Source: Tetradesmus obliquus
Lineage: Eukaryota; Chlorophyta; Chlorophyceae; Sphaeropleales; Scenedesmaceae
Direction of reading: 5' to 3'
Length of the DNA stretch: 64,000 nucleotides
Assembly (NCBI GenBank): GCA_030272155.1
Contig: CP126193.1
Span: 5,270,001 to 5,334,000 of the forward strand
The notes below the pieces were generated by a model, which did no database searches, was not told where the DNA came from, and worked only from the letters and a program-made list of their open reading frames with translations. Below are positions 16,471-28,992 of the stretch, in pieces; the first letter of the stretch is position 1; each line of letters begins with the position of its first letter. The position numbers and the translations under genes are program-made.

Positions 16471-17782
16471 CTCACGCACAGGTCAGAACTATGTAGACAT
16501 ATGTTTGTGCTGCATGTGGTCTTTGCTCCAGACAATAACACAAGCAGCGAGTTGCACCGTTGTTTCGGCTGCTGTGCAGCATGTGTTTGAGGCAGCAACA
16601 GGATTGTGAGGACACCTACCCTCCGTTGCAGACCTCTGGATGTTTCACAGCAGCGCTGCATGGCAACACAGCCCTCTGTTGTGGGGTGGCAACTTGCCAC
16701 CATTAGATGCACGCTGCGCATGCTGAGGAGCATACGCTGCATGCGTTGAAGGCGCTTTGTTCTGTTGCAAAGTGTAGTGCCATCTGCGCTGTGTGCTCAG
16801 CTGCAGCTGTTGTTTGCGTTACTGGCATGTCCAGCAACATCAAAGGCATGTGTCCAAGTAGTGAGCACTGGTACGGTCCATGCACTGCATGTTATCACCG
16901 TACCACTTCCAATCAATCACTGCACGTTGGGCTTCTGCTAGATTTGACACATGCATGCGCTGCTGAAAGAAGCAGTGTATTCCAGAAGACGCACAGCACC
17001 AGACATATACCTGACACAACGTCACAGAGTTACTCTGTATGTATGTATACAGCGTTGTTTGAAGGTGCGCAGTTGTGCTTATACCATGCTAGAACTGCCT
17101 TTTTTCATATGTAAGCATACCGCAGCCACAGTACATAGTGCACCTGCACTCAGCTGAACTGCCTGCTGGTAGCAGGTGCCAGTTGGCAAGTGTCCCAGCA
17201 CAACGCCAATGATCAGAAGGCACATGCGCCTGGAGGCATTTACATGCTGCCTAGAAATGGTCATTTGTCATGATAAGATGCACGGCGCACTCTCCTGTCA
17301 CTTGACAGCAGGGTAACACCACCTGCCATCCAACTAAATCACCATGCTGGGTGGCACTGCACCAGGTGCTCCGCAGATTGGCACGGTGCAGAGTACAACA
17401 GGCTATTGCTGCACACCAAACAGACTGTTGGTAAACCAGCAACAGCTTGCGCTGCTGTGACGGAACAGCCACAGTTGTGAAGCATGCCTGCTCAAGCACA
17501 TCAAATGCTACACCACGACGATGCCAAGCAACACCACACAGGTCAGCGTGTCTACAGATGCTAGGCTGTACGGCTGCGAGCAGTGCTGCGTTTCCGCAGC
17601 TCTGTGCAGGGCAGCGAGCAGTCCAGCAACTGTGCACACCCACAACAGCTCCTCCCAGCAGCAGCACAGTGCCACATCAGCAGCATGATTGAGCGCTGCC
17701 ATGGGCTGCTGCAGAGCCCCTCTTGTCAACGCCTACTAGCCAGCAAGCATGCAAAGCAGCTGTTACTAAACTCTCTTCACAA
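16471..17782. other. Intergenic region between convergent ends of PAAT-like gene and RPB11
   Basis: No supported gene was found in these 1.3 kb. The open frames present have ordinary composition and no recognisable motif. A TGTAA, the usual algal polyadenylation signal, occurs on the + strand at about 17110 and on the - strand at about 17243, but both are far from the stop codons. Confidence 0.5.
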
Positions 17783-18262
17783 TCATCCCACTGCTAAGTA
17801 CCCGCCGTAGCCGCCCGGTGCGCCATACCCGCCAGGGTTGAAGCCCCCCTGCTGCTGCCCATACGTCGGGTCCATGCCCGCTTGCTGCTGCTGCTGCTCC
17901 ATGTACTGCTGCTGCGCCGGGTCCTCTGGCCGCGGCACCTGCGCCTGCAGGCTGGCCTTGAGCTCGCTTATCTCTGCCCGCAGGTCATTCAGCGCATGCG
18001 CCATGGCCTCCTGCGGCATCTTCGCGTCTGTGGTTTGAATTCGAACCACCATGAGGGGGTCCAGCGGGTGGGGGATGCGGTATCCTGCAAACACCACGGC
18101 CTCGTCGCTGTGCAGCTGCTGGCGGATGAGGTTGCCCACGGTGTGGTCTTCCAGGCGGATGACGTAGTGGCCGGCGTTCTTGATCTTGGTGTCGGTGTGG
18201 AACTCGACCTTGTCCTTGCCCTCAGGCAACACAAAGCGGGAGTAGCGGTCCGGCTGGTTCAT
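17783..18262 (-). CDS. RPB11: DNA-directed RNA polymerase II subunit RPB11 with glutamine/glycine-rich tail
   Basis: A single exon of 159 aa. RPB11 pairs with RPB3 to form the alpha-like assembly platform of RNA polymerase II. The first ~110 residues are the classic fold: MNQPDRYSRFVLPEGKDKVE, then DHTVGNLIRQQLHSDE, then FAGYRIPHPLDPLMVVRI, and a C-terminal helix ALNDLRAEISELKASL. Typical RPB11 is about 115-120 aa. Here ~45 extra residues follow, rich in Q, G and Y (QQQYMEQQQQQAGMDPTYG, then GGFNPGGYGAPGGYGGY). It is the only gene of the window with no intron in its coding part. A CTG run lies just upstream of the ATG (18264-18299) and may belong to the 5' UTR. It is head-to-head with IRE1. 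Confidence 0.95.
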   Translation of the reverse strand: MNQPDRYSRFVLPEGKDKVEFHTDTKIKNAGHYVIRLEDHTVGNLIRQQLHSDEAVVFAGYRIPHPLDPLMVVRIQTTDAKMPQEAMAHALNDLRAEISELKASLQAQVPRPEDPAQQQYMEQQQQQAGMDPTYGQQQGGFNPGGYGAPGGYGGYLAVG

Positions 18263-18263
18263 G

Positions 18264-18299
<36 letters not shown>

Positions 18300-19091
18300 A
18301 GTGCTGCTAGTAGTGCTGGCTAGCTGCTGCCGCAGGCAGGGTGGTTGCTTGTGTCCTGCGAGCAGGAACGGGGATGCAGACACAGCAATTGGATGCTAGT
18401 CCAAGCAAGCAAGCATGCAACACTTGCAACTGCCACAGCCTGGTCGGCTTACCTGATGCAGAAAAGTTCACAAGACTGCAGGCTCACGCCGTGCTGCTGA
18501 TCTGCATGTAGGCAACTGTTGCTACGCCCTACTCCCCAACACGCGCTGCAGCTGCTGTTGCTTGCCACTGCCTAGACTGGCAACCGCAGCTAGCAGGAAC
18601 ACTGACTGTTGAATATGGGTGATGAAGTGATTACCAAGAGTGAATCAACCGGATCAGCACTTAGATAGCTCCAAGTGACTGCTGTCAACAGAACCAGGGC
18701 AGCAGCAGACCACGGTGATGACACCCTGTACTCACAGGCAGGAAGAGCTGCGGTGATCAGTGATGTCGACGACGGCTCGCCTTTTTGGGCTTATGCAGCG
18801 GCAGGCTGGCACCAAGCCCCGGACAAAAGCCCTGCCCTGGTCTGACAGTCTCGCTTAAGCAAGGAGACAAGGGCACCCGAACTGCTAACTTCATGTTTCT
18901 GATATGTCTTATGTCTGCGCTTACGATATCGTGACATTTCAATCGAGTGAGCCGAACTCACTCCGTCCCAACTCGGCACTCGTTGCACCATGCAACCCGG
19001 CTTCCACATGCATTCAACAGTTTATTTTGATCGTATGAGGCAACTCAGTTGAACAGCATGTAATCGCGGCCGTGCAACTTCAGGCAGCAGA
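18263..19091. promoter_or_regulatory. Divergent intergenic region RPB11 / IRE1
   Basis: These 829 bp separate divergent starts. A CTG-rich stretch lies at 18264-18299. No coding segment was supported and no ER-stress element was recognised with confidence. Confidence 0.35.
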
Positions 19092-22000
19092 ATGCTCTGG
19101 AGCAGGACCTCCAGGTGGCAGCAACTGCTGGTGCTCTGCGCCCTGCTGCTGCTGCCTGGCGCTGTACCAGAGTCAGTAGAGCAAGATGCAGGCACTGGCC
19201 TGCAATTGGTGCCCAGCTACGCCGCACCAGGGTGAGTGGACGCTGTGGGCATGCTGCACAGTCCCTGCTGCTATGCTTGCACCAACCGCCAGGTCCTGTA
19301 CCAATGCCACCTGAACCACCTGCAACGCATAATGCATACCTAGTCCCTGCCTTACCTCAACCACCTTGTGTTTGGCAGGGCGGACGTGCTGCTGGTGACG
19401 CTGGTGGATGGCTCAGTGGTGGCACTTGATCACGCCACAGGCAGGTACCTGTGGACGTATGACACAGGCGCACCATTGGCATCAGCGCGCCAGGCCAGTG
19501 CCCCCAGCCAGGGCATGAACCTGGTGGCGGGCGTGGATGGAGGGCTGTACGCATACGGCACAGCGCAGCAGGCCAGCCCGGGGCTGCAGGTGCGCTGGTG
19601 CTCCAGCCATGTTGGACACTCAGTGACTGAAGCTGCAAAGCAGCGTATTGGCATAACAGCAGCAGCTGCGACGTGTGCTTGGCAGGGAAGTTCAGGTGGC
19701 GGCTCATGCCGCAGTGCGCCAGCAACTATGTGCAGCAGAGTTGGCAGTGTTGTGGCTTGTCAGCAGCTGCACTACTCTAGTTCCCCAGCGTGCAGCTGCA
19801 CCGCAAGGGCCGGCTGACTCGCTGCCTGCATGCTGTTGCCATTGCTGCTGCATACAACTCCACATATACCAACATATGCTTACATTCATTCAAAACGCAA
19901 ACTCTCTTGTCGTCACCGCGCAGCGGCTGCCCATGTCGCTGCCTGAGCTGGTGGAGGCCGCGCCCAGCCTGACTGCTGACGGCAGCATCATCCTGGGGCG
20001 GCGCGAGAGCAAGGTGTTCCTGCTGGACAAGCGCACCGGGCGCAGCATCACCACGCTGGGCAACGCGGCGGACGCGCTGGAGGACCACACCGGGGCCATG
20101 GGTGCGTGGGGGTCTGTGTAGTTGAATGCAAGTGTGCTTACAAGCGAGGTCGTCACTGCAGTTCAGCAGCGGGGCACAACCCTTGCTTCAATCTCGTGTA
20201 GGCAGAGGTGAAGCGTGTGCGCTGCGTTTCAGTATCCGGCAGCTGCGCCAATCTCGCTGTTCGTGCAGCTGCCACGCAAGCTCATGCTCATGCTCATGCG
20301 CTGCTCTGGTGTCCGGCTGTGCGCGTCTGCCGCCCCCAGGCCTGCTGTCCAACGCTGGCGAGCACGTGCTGGTGCTGGGGCGGCAGGACTACGCGGTGCG
20401 CAGCGTGCGCATCGACAGCAAGGCTGAGACCTGGAACGCCACCTTCAGCCGGCTGTACATGATGGGCCGCGACAGCGCCAACCTGCGGGACTTCTTCACA
20501 CACGGCGCTGCGCCCAAGCTGGAACCTGGCAGGCCACATGCAGGTGCGGCGGCACATTGTTACGCATTGTACTGCATGTGCTGTGTGTGCAGTATAGGTA
20601 GTGCGGTGCAGTGGCGCGGGCAGTGCTGCTGGGCGGTGCTGAGGATCGCAGTGCTGCGCCCAGATGATGCATGTACCGTTCACAGGGAGGTCAGTTGAAG
20701 GCAAGGGTGCCAAGGCTGCTGTGCTAGCAGCCGCATGCGCCTGGCTGGCATTTGGAGTGTGTTTGTGTTGCACACCACAAGCTTGCAGTGAAGAGCGCGC
20801 GGCTGACACAAGCATTGCTCTGCTGGCTTCTTCCTTGCAGGTTTGCCACGCCTGGTTGCAGGCACGGACAAGTCCCTGTCAGCATTCGACAGCAAGACCA
20901 GCGACCGCATGTGGTCCTTCACCTTCCCTGCAATGCCCATCAGCGCGCACAGGCAGGACGGCGTGGGAGGCAACTACCTGGACCCAGCAAACGCATGGCC
21001 ACGCAGCGGCATCGTGCCCAGCAGCAGCACAGGCCTGGCGCCGCACTCCCAGCTGCACCCGCTGGCTCCCAAACAGCCCCGCCGCCAGCAGCAGCAGCAG
21101 CAGCAGGGCCAGGGGCAGCAGGGCGGCACCGTGCTGGTTGGCGCGCTGCCTGGCAGCATGTTCTATGCGCTGCCTGCTGACCACCTGATGCTTGCTGCTG
21201 ATGAGGAGACTGGCCTGCCACATACGAGCACCACAGTGTGGCCCAACAGGGTGGGCAGCTTGCCCCTGGACATCACCCCGGCAGACGCAGCAGGCTTCTG
21301 TGATGTGGCTGGTTCAGCAGCAGCAGCAGACAGCAGCGCAGGCCGCCCCATGCTGCCTGCGCCGCTGCCTGCAGGCGATGCTCGGGCGCCTGCGACAGAC
21401 GGCAGCAGGGGCCGCGACACAGACGGCAGCAGCAGCAGCAGCATCAGCAGCAGCAGTGAGGAGGGCACTTGTGACGGCCCCGACGGCAGCTGCGCAAGTG
21501 GCAGCAGCGGCAGCGGCAGCAACAGCACCAGCCTGGCTCTGCTGGATGAGCGCTCGCTGGTTGCATTAGATGCCAGCGAGGGTGGTGGGCTGATCGGGGA
21601 GCTGGAGGGGCTGACCTGCCCGCAGCCGCCGCTGGGCATCCACAGCATTCAGCCGCAGCAGCTGCCGCAGGCTGTGGCGTGGCTGCCTGAGGCTACCAGC
21701 ACCAAGGTGGGCGCCAGCAGCTACGGCACGGATCTTTGTACAGCAACATGAGGTTTTGCATGTGTGTGTCGTTGACAGCATCTCTGTGTTGCTACCTTCC
21801 CTACGCGCTGCCTGGTTGGTTGGCCACATCTGCACAGCTCGCCATGTTGGCTTTGTACCATATATCGCTTGTTGTTGTGCTTTGTTGGCTGGTTGCAGAA
21901 CACGGCGGCGGACAAGAAGCAGGACCAGCGCTGGACGACTGTCGAGCTGGTGCTGATGGCCGCAGTGGCGCTGCTGCTGCTGCTGCCGCTGCTGTACACA

Positions 22001-25000
22001 TGGAGGGCCTTCCGTGCTGCCAGCCGCAAGGCATCCACTGCAGCTGCACCTGCAGCAGCTGGCAGCCCTGCCAAGTCCAGCAAGAAGGCCAAGGCGAAGA
22101 AGAGCAACAAATCCTCCAACAAATCTGCAGCTGCGGCAGACGACGCAGATGCAGATGCAGATGCATCCGAGCTGCAGCAGCTGACTGCCACTTCTGCAGT
22201 CAACGGCCTTGAGCCCGGCTTTGACCCAGTGGCAGTGGCCGCCAGCGCGCCAGCCATCAGCAGCAGCGGCGGCTTTGAGCCCCTCGCCCGCAGCAGCAGC
22301 GAGATGCAGGCGCTGCTTGCGGCAGGTGCCGCACTACACGCTGGCGCTAGTGGCCAGGCGTCGCGTGCTGGCTCAGCTGCCGGCGCTATCAGGGGCCTGG
22401 GCAGCCCTGTGCGCAGCCCCACACCCTCAGACCCCGGGGCTCTTTCGCCTGTGCCTGATGTCGGTGCCAGTGGCAACACCCCTGGCTTGATGACGACGCG
22501 CAGCTACGTGGACGAGGACGGCGCTGTGGTGATAGGGCGGCTGCGGGTGGGGCCAGGCATCCTGGGCTATGGCAGTGCAGGTGAGGCGGCAGCTGCTGAT
22601 CACTGGTGGTCTGCAACAGGGATGTGGCGCTTGCAGTCATTGGCCTTGCCTCCGGCTTCCTGCAGCAGACACGCGCCCCAACCGCTGCTCAGTCTTGCTT
22701 CACATCAGGAAGCCACATGGCAGGCACTTACGCACCATACAGTAGACACAGGCGCTGCCCGAGTTGCAGCGCTGCGCTAGCGCGGCTCGCCGTCACCACC
22801 CCGCCATGCCTCCCTGCTGACGCACTGCACACCGCCTTTACCGTCGCTCGCACCTTCTCCATGAACTACCACACATCTCAACACTGTCCTTCACACTGCA
22901 CCAATCATGCAGGCACCATCGTGTACGAGGGTGTGCTGGACAGCCGGCCCGTGGCGGTCAAGCGGCTGCTGCGCCAGTTCTACACGCTGGCGCGCAAGGA
23001 GATCCAGGTGCTGGTGGTCAGCGACGAGCACCCCAACGTGGTGCGCTGCTTTGCCATGGAGGAGGACCGCGAGTTTGTGTACCTGGCGCTGGAGCGCTGC
23101 AGGCACAGCCTCAGCGACACGTTGGCCAGCAGGGAGGGGCAGCAGCAGATGCAGGTGCGCCGCGGCGCTGCACAGCACCAAGTGGTTGTTGCACGACTTT
23201 TGCGGCTGCGTGTGTGAATCATTCCCTTGCAGCGCCACACGCAGAAGGCAAAGGCATGCTGCCTAGTATGTATGCACATGCTGCTGCTGATTGCCTCCTC
23301 TCCCAGCTTTGGCCCATCTGTTACGCCCCTGCTACCCACACACCCGCTCCCGTGTCTCAGGATGCAAGTGGCACGCCCACCCCGTGGTGCATGGCTGTGC
23401 TGGGTGACATTGCTGCTGGGCTGGCCGCGCTCCACGCGCGCCAGATCGTGCACCGCGACCTGAAGCCGCACAACGTGCTGCTGACGGAGGGCGGCCGCGC
23501 CAAGCTGAGCGACATGGGGCTCAGCAAGCAGCTGGTGTCGGAGCAGAGCTCCTTCGAGAGCCACGGCTCAGGTGCGGCGCGGCTGGTGGGAGGAGATAGT
23601 GGGAGATGCTCAGATGTGCTGGCAGCATGCAGTGAGCGGAGCAAGTGCAGGGTGCTGCCAGCGGTCTGCCCAGCAGCCTGTCCCTCGTAAGCCGATAAGC
23701 AGCAGCACAGCGTCAGCACATGGCAGGATGCGTTGCGTGACCATGTGTTGTGGCCATCCCGGCAGCCGCTGTACGTGTGCTAGTACTGCTCAGCGCTTAT
23801 TGCTGTTGTGCTGCGCATTCTGTGCACGGGGCGTGGCTGCTGCAGGCGGCAGCAGCGGCTGGCAGGCCCCCGAGCAGCTCATCGCCAAGGACGGCGGCGC
23901 GGTGCGCCAGAGCCGCGCCATGGACGTGTTCAGCCTGGGCTGCGTGATGTACTACTGCCTCACAGCGGGCAAGCACCCCTTTGGGGAGCAGTACGAGCGC
24001 GACACCAACATCCTGCGCGGGCTGTGCAACCTGGCGCCGCTGCACAAGTGGCCCGAGGCCACCAACCTGGTGAGGCAGGCTGGCTGGCGGGAAGGGGGCC
24101 GCTGTGTGTGCTGTGTCTCTGCTGCAGACAATTGCATGCTGCTGTTAGGACGAGAGCTCATGCAGTTGGGAGTGTTGGCACTGGACGTCGCAGCTTATGG
24201 GAGCAGGTGGTGCTGCCTATCATCACTATTTGTCGAATATGCACAATCGTCACCATTGCTGCCGCCGCTGTCGCCTGGCCGCATGTTGCCGCAGGTGAGC
24301 GCCATGCTGTGCAAGAGCCCTGCCGCGCGTCCCACCATGGCTGCGGTGCTGGGTCACCCCTTCTGGTGGAGTGAGGAGCAGCGCCTGCAGTTCCTGGTGG
24401 ACGTCAGCGACAGGTGCGGCTGACGCTACGCAGGGTTGCAGCAGCGCGCCAGGCGGCAGCAGCGACTGCCTCACATTCACATTCAAAGCAAAGCTTCTGA
24501 GTACAGCCTTTCGTGGTGCTTGCACTGGCTGCTTCGCTGCCAGCCTGGCAGCATCCCTGCTACAAACAACGTGCGGCCACCATGCCCTGCTGCCAGCCCA
24601 GCTCCTAGTATCCTACGCTGCGTGCTTACAGCAAGCACTAGCACATATACACACTTGCACTGCATCCCCAACGCGCGCCGCACCCTCCACCCCCACCCTG
24701 CAGGGTGGAGAATGAGGACCGCGAGCCCGACCCCAGCCTGCTGCACGCGCTGGAATCCTACTCAGCGCCAGCCCTCGGCCCCAACTGGGGTGCCGCGCTG
24801 GACCCCGAGCTGATCTCCAACCTGGGCAAGTACCGGCGCTACGACTACACGGCCATGCGCGACCTGCTGCGCGTGGTGCGCAACAAGCGCAACCACTTCC
24901 GGGAGATGCCGCAGGAGCTGCAGCGGCTGATGGGGCCGCTGCCAGACGGCTTCTACAGGTGCGGCACGGTGCTTGTTTGTGTGACATATGTGCTTGACTT

Positions 25001-26202
25001 ACTGTTTGTAGCAGCGCAGCTGCAGGTGGTGCGTGGTCGCTGGTCATATGGGCAAGTCCAGCAATAGTTTGCACAGCGCATGGATGCATAGCTGCACCTT
25101 GGTGCGTGACTGCAGCATTCTGTGCGCACAAGTCGAGGACTGCCTGCACGGCGCAATGATACAACCACATGGCAATTGCATGCATGTGCTGGCGCAGGCA
25201 GCTAGTGTGTGGGCCGAAACTGCATGCATGCAAAGATGCTTGGTTTGACATGTTTGCCAGAGAAATGCGTGCAGCGGTCACATGTGCAAGCCACGGTCAG
25301 CGTTGCCAACCCCAGCTGTGCATCCATATGCAGTTCAACAGCAAATCAGCAGCTGTAGTGGCATGTAGTGGCACCATTGTTATCAGCACAATGTGTTTAC
25401 AGCTGTATGCCTACTGCTGCTGCTGTTGCTGCTGCTGCCCCACAGGTACTTCTCCAGCCGCTTCCCCATGCTGCTGCTGGGCGTGTTCTTCTTCGCGCTG
25501 CGGCACCTGGAGGATGACCCAAACATGGCCAAGTACTGGCCAGGGGGGCAGCACCTCTTCACGGCCTTCAACAAGCCCTGGGAGGCCATGGCAGCAGCAG
25601 CAGCAGCGCGGGTCAAAGGCCCCAGGGGCCCCAGCGCGCGGCGGAACAGCGGCGGCGGCATGGCTGGCAGGCCAGCACACCCCTCACCACTGGGCGCCAC
25701 CGCCACGCCCCCGCGGCCGCCATCTGCCGGCGCAGCTGCCGCCGCTGCTGCTGGCTCGGACGCCGGCGCTAAAATTGGCGTCATCTCCTTTGCGCGCGTT
25801 GCTGCCGCAGCAGCGGTGCAGCCAGCTCCCCCAGCACCCCTGAGCAACGGCGTTAGCAGCAGCAGCGGCGGCGGCGGCGATGCGTCAGCGCCAGTTGTGG
25901 GCTATGCTATGGCAGAAGGAGAGGAGCCGCTGTTCACGCCCAGCTTCCCGCTACGGCCCGGCAAGCAGCACTGCGAGTTCTACACAAAGACCGGGCACTG
26001 CAAGTACGGCGGGGACTGTGTGTTTGACCACCCAGCGGAGTACGCAGTGGCGCTGACTGAGCAGGGGCTGCCGTACAGGCCTGACCAGCCCATCTGCACC
26101 TTCTACCAGCGCACGCAGCAGTGCAAGTATGGCCCCGCCTGCAAGTTCCACCACCCGAAGCTGGTGCCCATCTATGCGGGCTCAGCACGGCAGCAGATGT
26201 AG
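19092..26202 (+). CDS. IRE1: IRE1 ER-stress sensor kinase/endoribonuclease with two C-terminal CCCH zinc fingers
   Basis: Model: join(19092..19231,19379..19589,19924..20101,20340..20543,20841..21706,21899..22580,22913..23154,23361..23571,23846..24069,24295..24413,24704..24958,25446..26202), 1362 aa, all phases agree. IRE1 senses unfolded protein in the ER lumen and splices its target mRNA. A signal peptide ([15 protein letters not shown]) leads a beta-propeller lumenal domain ([20 protein letters not shown]; then [18 protein letters not shown]) with a long Q/S-rich insertion near residues 310-490. A membrane span lies at ~548-570 ([20 protein letters not shown]). The kinase has Lys777, HRDLKPHN at 872 and the plant-type DMG at 892. 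The RNase domain keeps RRYDY...[11 protein letters not shown], with the catalytic His. Beyond it, residues ~1287-1346 hold two C-x8-C-x5-C-x3-H fingers in the same exon as the end of the RNase domain. Confidence 0.95.
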
Positions 26203-27277
26203 TGCAGCGACGGCTGCCTTTGTGTGGTGTGTTGACAGGGGCACTGCATTTGGAAGTATGCAATCGCGCCAGCAACACATCTTGTTATAACAGCTGTGTG
26301 CTGTGATGCTGCGGGAATGCTCCTAGTAGTCAGCAGCAGCATATGAAGGCGTCACGAGTGGCGTTGCAGGCAGTGAAGATCTGCCACTGTTGGTGCACTG
26401 AGCGGGGTGGATGCATGAGGGCTGCTGCGGCCTGGGTGTGGCATGCATGGCAGAGCATTGCTTGAATCTTACTCGCATGTACAGTTGACGTGATCTCGGT
26501 CGATTTGCACTCACCTATTGCCTACCTTGAACTGTCACTAGCACTAGTTCTGCCTGCTTCACTGGTATAGAGGGTAGACGTAGGTAGACCCTAGGCAAGC
26601 ACCAGCCTGAACGCTGCTGGGTGGAGTTGCATCCAGAAGAACCCGTTGGATGCACAGCAGCTGTGGATGTGGAATTTTTGGCACACTATCTTGGGGTATT
26701 GGGGGGTTGTGATGGCTGGTGACGTGGCTGGGTCAGGCCAGTTTGTCTCGTGGCTGTCCAATCATGCTGCTGCATGGCTAGGGCTGAGTTGATATGATGA
26801 TCATTATGATGATGCAGCTCGCAGCTGTGACAGTGTTTAGTGCAGTGTCACTGGTGGAGCAGGCAGAGCGCCAGCTGCGTGAACACAGTGAGCATGTGGC
26901 AATTTCATGGTTGCGCACTGTAACGTGTTTGTATTTTGGTGTCTCTGCCCCCATGGTCGTGCGTAAGTACTTGAACGCGTGAGTTCCCTGCAGGACATGG
27001 GCCACTGGCCCTCTGCCTGTCAGGCAGAATGGGGAGGTCCAGGGTTTACTCTCACAGGTGAGTTACCGCAACCCATAGCGCGTGAGGTGTGTAACGACAT
27101 CAAGTAGCACGCTATGATGCACATGAATAAGGTTTATCGTCCGTGCTTGCTGCTGATTGAGTCACCCGCCTAACGGTTTCCAACCTCGACGATCATCAGC
27201 ACAACAGCAGCGGCAGCAAAAATGCTGCTTTGAAGCATGAGTTCAGCTTGAAATACTTCTAGAGCGGTTGCAGAACA
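26203..27277. other. Intergenic region between IRE1 and the ankyrin-kinase-U-box gene
   Basis: No gene was supported in these 1.1 kb between two genes on the same strand. It should hold the IRE1 3' UTR and the next gene's promoter. TGTAA occurs at about 26920. The TGATGATCATTATGATGAT stretch near 26792 is a partial palindrome. Confidence 0.5.
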
Positions 27278-28405
27278 ATGGGCAATGCACCCAGCTCAGC
27301 AGTGCTGCAGGCTGTGCATAATGGTGACGTTCAAGCAGTGCGAATAGCTATACAGGAGCATCCAACGCAGATAGACGACACAGAGCCAACAGTGCGTGCC
27401 TACGATTGCGGCAACATGCAGCCATGCTACCGTTGCTGCTGCTACTGCTGCTTTCGTTGCCCAGCCCTGCTGCTACTGCTGCTGCTGCTGCTGTTGCTAC
27501 GACATGACATGGTGCCAAGTTCGCTGCATGCATGCATGAACACACACAAATACGTTGTACTATGTTGCTGCAGCATGGCTGGACCCCGCTGCACGTTGCG
27601 TCAGTGAGGGGGTACGATGTCATTGTGAGGGAGCTGCTGGCGCGCTGCGCTGCGCCCAACCTGGTGGACAAGGTGCGGCACAAACCCACCACGCCGTGAG
27701 CTGTGTGTTTGGTTTCAACAATTTGAAGTGGCTTGCTCAGCAAAGATGCCTGGGCAGTCGCCTCTCTGCTTGCAGTGCAAGCATACCAGATGGCTGTGCT
27801 GTGCTCTCCCGTGCAGCTATGATGGCATCTTGTGCTGAAACTCTCAAGGGTTGTGTAGCTCTGCACCTGACCAGCCGGTGCTGCATGGTGGCTGCTGCTG
27901 CTGCTGCTGCAGGAGGGCCGCACGCCGCTGCACCTGGCAGCTGCAGAGGGCCATGCCATTGTGGTGAAGGACTTGCTGCGCAGGGGCGGGGACCCGCTGC
28001 GGAAGGATGAGGTGCGCAGCAGCAGGCAGACACATCGCACCGCCACCAGCATGTTGTATAGCGTGAAGCTTGAGCTGAGCAGCGCAGAACACAGGATACG
28101 TGTTTGAGGCCTCTGCTGCAGTGTGATGAAGGTGGCTGGCAGCTGCAGCAGGTGCTCTTGAGTGCAGTTTGCACGGCAACAGCAGGGCTTACCCTGGTCA
28201 TGGCATTGCTGTGCAAGCTTATGCAACCAATGACGCATGCGCAGCTGCATCACAAGCTGACCGAATGCTGCTGATGCTGCTGCAGGCCGGCAAGCTGCCG
28301 CTGGAGCTGGCTCAGGAGCAGCAGCACGTCATCACGGCAGGGCTGCTGGCTGACGCCATGGCGGGGCGGGGCGTCAGCACACCCACAGCAACAGGTGCGC
28401 CGGCC

Positions 28406-28438
<33 letters not shown>

Positions 28439-28959
28439 CGACGACACGGCGGCGCCGACCTGCATCCTGGCAGTGGCAGTGTTGGTTGTTGCAATGCTGG
28501 AAACTGGTTTGATGCCAGCAGAAACAACTGCTGCACTTCAAGCAGCACACGAGCGACATCAATTGGCATTGTGTCTGCAGCAGCGGTATTCAGCGCCTCT
28601 GTCGCTTCTGGCATGCTGTGGCATCCACACTTCCCCACCCGCTTTGCAAGTGCCGCATCCATGCTGCCCTGCCCCGTGGCAACTTATTCCTCCCTCAGGC
28701 TCCCCTGCAGCCTGGCAGGCGCGGGGCCAAGCACAGCAGGACGTGCCAGTAGCTGGCGGCGCTGGCGTGCGCGTGCTGGTGCCCGACTTTGCAAACCTGG
28801 GCGTGACGCCAACAGGCGGGGGTGGCGCATATCCAAACCTACCCATGCCGTTGCCTGGCGCACCAGCAGCAGCATATGACAACAGCTGGCTGAGTCAGCT
28901 GCCTGTGCCGCCGGGCGTGAGCATATCAGCACCCTCCGCACCACCTGCGCCTGGCGCTG

Positions 28960-28992
<33 letters not shown>

